From Pollenia angustigena (Eukaryota > Arthropoda > Insecta > Diptera > Polleniidae), in contig OV884056.1 of NCBI GenBank assembly GCA_930367215.1, forward strand, positions 195,837,310-195,901,309: a stretch of DNA of 64,000 nt. Reading direction: 5' to 3'. The notes below the pieces were generated by a model, which worked only from the letters and a program-made list of their open reading frames with translations, did not search any database and was not told where the DNA came from. This document shows positions 56,159-64,000 of the stretch, one piece after another. How positions within the stretch are numbered: the first letter of the stretch is position 1; every line of letters begins with the position of its first letter. The position numbers and the translations under genes were made by a program.

Positions 56159-57861
56159 TAAGAGAAGATAAGACAGAAGCTTTAGAATGATTAAGACTGC
56201 GCCCAAGATAATCAGCCTGTTCAGAAATGCATCACTAAGCTGCATCTGATGTGCATCTGTGATAAGTTGCAATGCTTATGCAAATCAGCTGAAGCTAATG
56301 TTTGTTTTCAGCGCACGCAGTTTGGTTATATATTTGAACACAATATGCATCAGCCATTTTTGTAGTGCGACATGCAGATGATGAGCAAACTTGCTTTTGG
56401 TTTATTCAAACAGCTGATAATTGCAGTGACATACTTTCGAACACGCCCTTTATTAGGCAAGTGTAAACAAAAATGGATTGACTTTTATGACTTCACTTAT
56501 TGAAACAAGTATATTGGAACTGTTAAACTTTGTGACTTTGCCTTAAACACTTGATAAGGTAGGACATTAAGAGAACAGGCAGATTAGTGCTTTAAAATCT
56601 TAAATGTTTTAGCAGATTTACATTAATTAAATCAAAACTTCATCCAAAGATTTTAGACAAACAATTAAACAAATACAACTGTTAATCAAATAAGAATTAA
56701 AAGCAACAGTTTAACTTGTAACAATATCAAATCTTTAACAAAAACAACATAAATTTTAATGTTTACTGGGTTATTTAAATTTTGTTTGAATTTTATATGT
56801 GTTCAATTATGGTTGCACATTTAGTTCAAACCCCTACAAATGACTTTTAGTTTGTTTTTGTGTTCAGCTTTGCTGTACAGAAAATTATTTGTCTCTTTTT
56901 GTAGAAAAATAAAAAAAAATCAATTAATTTAATGTTAGTTTTTAATTAAATTTTAATATTTTGAATAGAAAAATAAAGAAATAAAAGGCGTAGACAAGAT
57001 AAGAAATTACTTCTGCAGAGTTTTAATAAAATTTATATATTAAAAATTTTGTTAGTTTCTATCATTTGCACAGAGAAGGAAAAGTACGGCATGGTCACAG
57101 ATAACACATTCAGTATGATGATAGTAGAAAATTAAAAAGATTTATCTCCCATAATCTTTTTATGGTTACCGTAACGATTCATATAAAGGGTGTTTTTTAA
57201 AGGCGGAGAACTTGAAAGCAATTTCTGCTGCGGCAGTTGACTTGAGAGACATTGGTTGCTTTTAGATCGACAATTTATTTGCAAATCGTTGTACAAATCT
57301 TATCAGTTTTGTTTAAGGAACTTAAAAATGTATATTCAACGAGTAAAATTTTCCTTTTACCTAAAGCAAATTTCAAGAAGTTTTTAGAGAAATAAAACGG
57401 AAATGGACACCCGGGTAGGTATTGGTAAGGCGAAGGCTGAAAAAATACTCTTAGCAACATTTAACATTAACAATAAGTTTATAAAAGCAACTTGTAAGGT
57501 GCATTTGGAGCATAAAAAAAACTTCGGCATAATCCTTGTGTCTAAATAACCGAATGATTCGTTTAGAGCTGTGTCTTTCTAATATACAACTTTTAAGTTT
57601 TTAAAGTTAATTCTGCAAAAGTATAATAATATTTATTTTATGAAATGTAATAGCGGAGCTTTCTTAAAGCTTTCTTTTTGAACAAACATAAAAATTCGAT
57701 TTTATTTATTAGAATCATATAAAAATGCCAAATCAAGAGTTTCCTCATGAATGAGAAATACAATTTTTGTAATTTTTTTTTACAGTCATGAACGAATTGT
57801 TAATTTTTCACCCATGCACTACTCATGAACGTGAGAAATGAAAATGTTCGGCAATTTGCAC
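56159..57861. other. Unassigned intron with fragments
   Basis: 56636-56765 is a diverged fragment of the 470-bp unit (TTTTAGACAAAC, CTTGTAACAATATCAAA). AGGGTGTTTTTTAAAGGCGG near 57188 resembles a mariner terminal repeat, but no transposase follows. The rest is unrecognised. Confidence 0.45.
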
Positions 57862-57988
57862 GACCTCAGCACGAATAGCCTGTGTATGCATTGTACACAT
57901 GTTTTGTTTATGTAAAACTAAATTTTTTTTATCACAAAAACAAAACATTTACACAATACACACACAGGCTATTCGTACTGATCAGGTT
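57862..57988. mobile_element. Hairpin repeat, GCACGAATAGCCTGTGTATG arms
   Basis: Arms at about 57866-57911 and 57944-57985 pair (GAATAGCCTGTGTATGCATT with AATACACACACAGGCTATTC, then GTTTTGTTT with AAACAAAAC). A foldback repeat of about 125 bp. Confidence 0.7.
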
Positions 57989-58397
57989 GGAAAATTACTA
58001 GCGCCTTCACTTTTCAGGCCTTTTAGAAAGTCTACAATTGTATTATTAATAAACTTTAACTCAAAACGAATAGGACTTTTAAAATGTCTTTTAAAAAATA
58101 TTTTACAAATTCATATTTTCGATCTAATGGTCTTGCAAATCGCGTTTTTTTCCTTATTAAAAATTTTGATATAAATAAATTAAATTTTTCACTCCTCATG
58201 GGGGCGGAAATTCTAAAACTTTTATTCAATAAGCATCCACATTTTTAAATGTTCTCGCTCGCTCATGAATAATAAGTGAACATCTTGGTTTTCTCCCAAA
58301 GAAGGGTGCTTCGGAAATCAAAGATCTTTTGACCGCATTTGAAATCCGCTGCTAAAGAGCAAGTTGATTCCATTCACTTTCGTTTAGTCTATATATA
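57989..58397. other. Unassigned intron sequence
   Basis: Nothing recognised. Confidence 0.5.
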
Positions 58398-58399
58398 TA

Positions 58400-59977
58400 C
58401 AGTGCCAGTCAAAAAAATAGGACCAATAGCCAATTCTATGTTCATTCTAGTGAAAACAAATATATTTTGCTAATTATTTTAAATAAAGTAAGCCATACTA
58501 TTGTAATATGTATATTCGTCTTTATTTTTTCCAAAAAATGTTACCGGTTCTTTTCCAGTGATCGAAATTATAAAAAAAAACTCTACATCAGTGCAGTCAT
58601 TAAAATGGCACCGAATAACAAAAATTCTTTAAAAAATATAAATAGTGGTTTAATAGTTGAAATAAAAGGATCAAATGCTAAAGGTAAAAAAATAAAATAA
58701 TTCATGGCATATTACATTATTGATTTTCATAGAAATAGGACGTGGAAAGCAATGTACACCTGAAAAACGTGCTTTTATTAAAAAAATGGTTTCTAAGCAT
58801 GAATCATATTCTGAAATAAGAAACTTGATTGGGTGTTCCAATAAAATGGTTCTGAATGCAATAAAATTAACTCAAAAGTGGGAAATACGTCGTCGCAAGA
58901 AAGTTTTGACACCATTAATGGTTAAGAGTTTGGTCAGACAATGCAAGAATACCCCGTTTATGCCAGCTTCAGAGCTAAAAAAGGAGCTAAGTGTGACCGC
59001 AAGTGTTGAAACTTTTCGTCGGAGGTTGCGAGACAACAACTTGAATGCCTGAAGTCCCGGAAAAGTGCCCCTGCACTCACGTAAGCATGTTGCAAAACGT
59101 TTGAAGTTTGCTAGAACTCATTTGGAATGACCAACTGAAAAGTGGAGCAATGTTATTTGGACAGATGAATCCAAGGTTGTTTTATTTGGAGGCAAATGAT
59201 CGCGTTCTTACGTCAGAAGACCCCTTAACGCTGAATTCAATCCAAAATTCACAACAAAAACCGTTAAACATGGTGGTTCAAGCATTATGGTATGGGGCTG
59301 CTTTTTCTACTATAGAGTAGAACCCATATGTTGAATCAGAACAATCATGGATAAGACACTGTACGTTAATATCCTCCCGGAATTGATGCTATCATATGTT
59401 TCTAAAGAAATGCCGCTTGGTTGGCTGTTTCAGTAAGGCAATGACCCGAAGCATACCAGCAAACTTGCCAAAAAGTGGTTTCAAGACAATAAAATAAACG
59501 TTATGGAATGGCCAGCTAAGTCCCCAGATCTAAATATAATCGAGAACTTGTGGACAGATATAAACACAACCAACAAGTAAAGAAGCCCTTTGGGTGGCAG
59601 TTTAGCAAATCTGGAACAGAATTTCGAAGGAGAGGTGCCAAAATCTAGTTAAATCGATGCAAAAACGTTGTTCAAAGAAGACATCATAAAAAACAGGATT
59701 CAAAAGTTTTAAATTATTTTTAGTTTAAGTATTTAATTTTAATAGAATACGAGCTGTAGTGCTATTTTTTTGACTGAGTGTTTTTTAAGTTGTTTTAAAA
59801 AAGTTAAAAATTTTATATCAAATACAAAACCAAATCAATTGCTTTTTATTAAATATTGTTTGACAGTCCTGTAAGTTTCTTATGACAAGTATTCAATGAA
59901 ATCAGTTTGACCTATTTACAAATATCTAACGAAGAACTTTTTTCTATATCCTGGTACTATCTTTTTGACCACAGCTG
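58400..59977 (+). mobile_element. Tc1-like transposon, decayed
   Basis: 1578-bp element flanked by TA. Ends CAGTGCCAGTCAAAAAAATA and, inverted, CAGCTGTGGTCAAAAAGATA are imperfect repeats of the Tc1 type. Length is normal for a Tc1 element. It encodes a transposase pseudogene on the plus strand. Confidence 0.88.
58720..59712 (+). pseudogene. Tc1-like transposase pseudogene (DD34E)
   Basis: DDE transposase of Tc1 type, about 330 codons, broken by several stops and frameshifts. Intact start region to 59052: RGKQCTPEKRAFIKKMVSKH, then a helix-turn-helix (SYSEIRNLIGCSNKMVLNAI) and the second DNA-binding helix region FRRRLRDNNLNA. After a stop, in other frames: WSNVIWTDESKVVLFGGK (first catalytic D), VKHGGSSIMVWGCFFYY, GNDPKHTSKLAKKWF (second D) and WPAKSPDLNIIENLWTDINT (catalytic E). 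All three catalytic residues remain visible, but at least three stops lie between them. No nearby host gene depends on it. Confidence 0.88.
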
Positions 59978-59979
59978 TA

Positions 59980-62900
59980 TATGTTTGTCTTTTTGTATGT
60001 TTGTTTGTTAACTTATAGACTATATATCAGTAGAACGGTAACAGTAAAATTATCTAAATTAGATTCTAATTGCTTCGTCATAGATACCCAAGATCTGGTT
60101 AAAAAAGTTTTACTTATTTAATTTCAAATCAAAATTTTTATTTTTTCACTTTTTGGAAAAAATCGAAACGTAATATTTATATCTGCCCGCTGTATGAAAC
60201 GACCCTTTTTTATATTTCTGTAATAATGAATTGAAAATTTTTTTTGCATCTACTGAAAATTTTTAAATGTTGATTTAATACCCTCTTGTTGATCAAGTGC
60301 GAAGTGTAATCTAATTTTATTTTTTAAGACTATTAAATTGGCGATAATCTTTCCTTAAATATTATTCTCTTAAAGTTTTCTTAAAAGCTATTTTCTCATC
60401 GTTTTTAACTAAATTAAGAATACAAAAAACTTTTTAAATTACTTTAAACCATTTCTATCTTTCACGGCCATCGAATTGATAAATATCGACATCAACAGTT
60501 CATCCTTTAATATAATACGCCTGGGAATTTAGTACCTAATAAAAAAAAATCAATTTAATTTTTTTGTATCCTGTTACATTTATTTTTACATTTTAGCATC
60601 ATCTTTGACTCAAAAAAATAAAATAAGAATTTTTTATATACAAAAATAGTTTTATCATTTTCGGACATCTTTTTTTTATGTGAGACAAATCAAAATCTAA
60701 ATTAAAATTTTCGCTTGCTTTCCTCACAAAAGATACAAAATAATATAAACAAAAAAAACAAGTTGATAAAAACATCAAAAAAAACAAAAAACTTTCAAAA
60801 TAAAACAAAAGCTAAAAAAAACATCATTATTGAAAACAGATATCAAAGAAATAAATACTTGTATACACCAACTCACATTAAACATTTGTGTCCTTTGGCA
60901 CTACCAATACAGCTTCTTTTACTACAGACATACATTACCACATACATACAGACTTATTATAACTGGGTTCTACTAATACACATGTATTTGGCTTAAAGTT
61001 ACAAGTCTCCGTAGTGAATAACAACTATACCGTATGATTATCAGGATTCGTAAAATAGTTGTAGTAGAGACAAAACAAAAAAATTATTTGAGAGAATCTC
61101 TCAAAACCTAAAACTCAACAGTAATAAGCGTTCCAATACATACAGGCCAGTCAAAACACAGTGGTTTGATTAGCGACATTTCTTTGAGGGACCCTGCAAA
61201 CAATTTCGATCGAAAAATTATCTAATTGCTATTCTTATTGATTAAGTAACATCGTTCGGGAAGAAGTGTCTCACTATGGTAATATTTACATTAAGAATTA
61301 ATTAAGAACTTAGTGCCTATATGTTATAACAAATTAGAGCGCTTTAGTAGTTGAATATCAATTGAATTTCGTTGTTTCGCTTTTGGCTCTTAAAATAAAA
61401 CTTTTGAAGTTAAATTGTTTCTTATTGTTCTTTGGACTTAGCTTGTTATAACGAAATTCGTTTAAGCGGCTCATACACTTGCAATAAAATTGTTCAATTT
61501 TACGTATTGTACAATTATATCGCCAATGTGTATGTGATATTCGAAGGCGGCACATTATATTGGCAACAATCAAAAGACTTTTCATTTTTATTGCACAACG
61601 AAAAAAAATTTAAATGTATTGGCAACATTGTACAATGCTGTTTATGTTATTCCTATAGGTTATGTTCACCTTTTTATTGAATGAATGAAACTATTGTGCG
61701 ACTAATGCATAATATAGGACAATATGAAAATAATATGGCAAAATAGTATGGGCCGCTTTAGGATAGATACTTCGGCTCATTATCCGAAGATAAGTAGATA
61801 ATTGTATCCCATAATATATCTTCAAGACCAATTTCCAAAGCCAAAATATTAAGATTAACAAAGTTACGATATGTCAACTGTTAAGCAGGGTTTTCTGTAG
61901 CAAACCAATAAATAGTTAATATAATATCATGTTTCAAGAATGGATGAGCAGAAAGTTGATCATATTGGTGAACTTTCCTGCCATTACTGGCAAACTGTAT
62001 GTCAAGCGGAGTAAAAATCGTGTTTTAAAAGTGTGTAGATCTGGAGTTATTTACAGGTAATAAATGAAATGCCGATATAGTATCAGATAAACTAGTTTTT
62101 ACAAGAAAATTAATATTACAATACACTGCGATAATAACGTCTGAATAAGACACTGATTAACGTTCTTACTGAGCTATAAGTTGTATCAAATTTTACAGTT
62201 TTGTCCGGCCTACATACGCATTCAAGTAGTCACACTTCACGTCATAAAAGTTATATCTACAATCACATCTATCGGATCGAAAAACACATCAGCATAAACG
62301 CATAATACCCACTTCACTGTTGTAGTTTGGGTATAAAAAGCATGTAACATTTTAAAAAAATATGTCCGATTTTCCATAAGCTACTTCTGACAGCACTGCA
62401 TAAGCAACGAAAATGTTTCGAAATGTTTTTGTAAAACTACCTTCAAAATGAATTATAGTAGATATTTATAACTATTATTAATTTTATTTTTCCATGTTAA
62501 GGAATCTTATTTCTAAGCCATTTTCCCCCAAATCGACTACTGTGCCTTGAACCAGCAGTACTTTTATATAAAATTCCAAGTTGACAATTATTATGCAAAG
62601 AAGAAAAAACACACACACACACATTTCAAATCAGTAAAATAAAACAAAAAAATCTTCTTAGCCTGTGTTTATGTGTTTGTACTGGCACTACACCAGACAC
62701 ACTAAACAAAAAATCCTTAACGTTGTAATGATTCTCTTTTGGAAAATAACAAAGCATTATCTAACAACGTCCTAAATGATAAAAGGTTATATTATTTCAT
62801 TCTATTCCCTTTCTAACAACCATCCTTCCCTTGCCCTATTTTTTTTTTCTCCTTTCTCCTGTACTCCTGCATAAAGCTCCTCTATTATCTTTTTTTTTTT

Positions 62901-63301
62901 CTTTTTGTAACCCTCTGTCTCTCCCCTCAATTATTGGCAGACAAGGCTAAATATAAAATAAAATCATGCTTATCAATAGTGTTGTTCTGTTGTATTTTGA
63001 ATTTGAAATTTTATGCTCTTGTCTTGTCTGTATTATTATCCTTGTTGATGATTTTGTTGTTGTTCTTGTTGCTACTGGTCTTGGCTGGGTTTTAGTGAGA
63101 TATTGCAGCAGTTTTGTTTTGTATAATATTATTGCTGTTGTTGTTGTTTTTTATATCAGCAATCACTGTCACTGTCAATTTTTATTATAAAAATAAATTG
63201 GAAAAAATTGAAAACAAATATTAACTACAGCTACTTGTGATTTGTTGGTAAAAAGTATTTTGATTTTATGAAAAATGCATAATATTTATATACATACATA
63301 T
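59980..63301. other. Unassigned intron sequence
   Basis: No exon or transposase recognised. Contains an A-rich patch (60715-60830), a (CA)n tract near 62610-62624, a polypyrimidine block (about 62815-62935) and a GTT-rich low-complexity stretch (about 63045-63150). Confidence 0.5.
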
Positions 63302-64000
63302 TAGGGCGGACCAAATTTTTTAGTCGATTAGAGCCGCCCCCTAGGATGATTCTATGGACAATTCTAAGCAACTTTGGTGAAGGAACCATAGGTCTATCTC
63401 GATTTTCGAGACTCCCACTTTTCAAAAAATGATTCAAATCCGATTTTTTATTCATCGTTATATTATATTTTTTATGTGTGTATGGGGGGTTTTTGGTGTC
63501 GCGAAAATAATTTTTGATCTTTATTTTTACCTATGACCACCACCAGAGGGCGTTTCATGTATATTTTAACTATTTTTCGTCTATTTTCCGAGAAAAATTA
63601 TTCGGTAAAATTGATCTTTATTTTATTTTTTTCAACAAAAATTCAACCTAAAAAATAAGAACATGTGTAAAAAAAAATTAATTTAGTGAAAGAAAAGCGA
63701 AATAAGTTATTTTTTAAGTCTTTTTTGCTTTCAAGTCTGGGGTATTTTGCACGGCTTTCTGATGTAACTGCCATAACACTGTGTCGACTTTTTTTTAAAA
63801 CATGTTTAGAAACGCTAGCCAGCAATTGAACATGTCTTTCCGTGGCTTGTTAAAGAGAGTCATTTAGCATATGAACCAAGTACTGATACAGATGAGCCAA
63901 GTTCAAATCCACAAGATGTTCCGCCAATGATACGAGGACCGTATAGCCCAGATACGATGCTTCGAACTTCGCTGCGATGAGTGATCGTTTTGGTGTGTCT
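63302..64000. mobile_element. Left end of a TAGGGCGG hAT-like element, cut by window end
   Basis: TAGGGCGGACCAAATTTTTT at 63302 has the same first 8 bases as the element at 7356-7797. The inside has short frames on both strands: a minus-strand stretch SRAKYPRLESKKDLKNN near 63720 and a plus-strand stretch EPSTDTDEPSSNPQDVPPMI near 63880, either of which could be a transposase remnant. No right end in the window, so the call is tentative. Confidence 0.45.

Noticed and set aside
62815..62935. Polypyrimidine block as a splice acceptor of a plus-strand exon
   Set aside because: No coding frame with a donor follows, and the host gene is on the other strand.

Overview
The window looks like the interior of a large neural cell-adhesion gene in a brachyceran fly. 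It is very AT-rich, has spliced exons with canonical GT..AG introns, and its transposon fauna (mariner, hAT, pogo, Tc1, piggyBac, Helitron, many short inverted-repeat elements) is typical of calyptrate flies. The species cannot be fixed from the sequence alone.

Host gene. Seven minus-strand exons (30775 down to 2832; 1360 coding nt in total) join in phase without any stop. They encode immunoglobulin domains 6, 7, 8 and 9 and the start of the first fibronectin-III domain of a Dscam-family receptor. The paralogue looks like Dscam4 (Dscam3 not excluded); it is not Dscam1 or Dscam2 as I know them, and no alternative Ig7 cassettes are visible. The 5' exons (signal peptide, Ig1-5) lie beyond 64000, because no further exon was recognised in the 33 kb upstream of the Ig6 exon. 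The 3' exons (rest of FN3-1 onward, transmembrane segment, cytoplasmic tail) lie before position 1.

Introns. All else is intron, mostly transposon debris. From low to high coordinates: a decayed Helitron helicase (1-1010); exons for Ig9/FN3 and Ig8b; an 8.4 kb intron with several miniature elements; exon Ig8a; a 6.6 kb intron with a hAT element that contains a mariner that contains another hAT copy, plus a foldback element about 50 nt from a splice donor; two Ig7 exons; a 10.4 kb intron dominated by a deeply nested set of elements (19795-26329: miniature element > piggyBac > palindromic-repeat element > hAT > hAT > further elements) and a pogo relic; two Ig6 exons; then the long upstream intron. 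That last part holds a nested mariner (33241-35496), an almost perfect 2103-bp tandem duplication (36698-40903), a 470-bp unit in direct and inverted copies inside another miniature element (46542-49270), mariner relics and a dead Tc1 element (58400-59977).

No intact transposase was found. The best leads are the multi-layer nesting with matched target-site duplications, which gives an insertion order; the fresh 2.1 kb duplication; the 82-bp, 153-bp and 470-bp repeat arrays; and three miniature-element families with near-identical ends that may share one mobilising enzyme. I did not find a new enzymatic or defence system.
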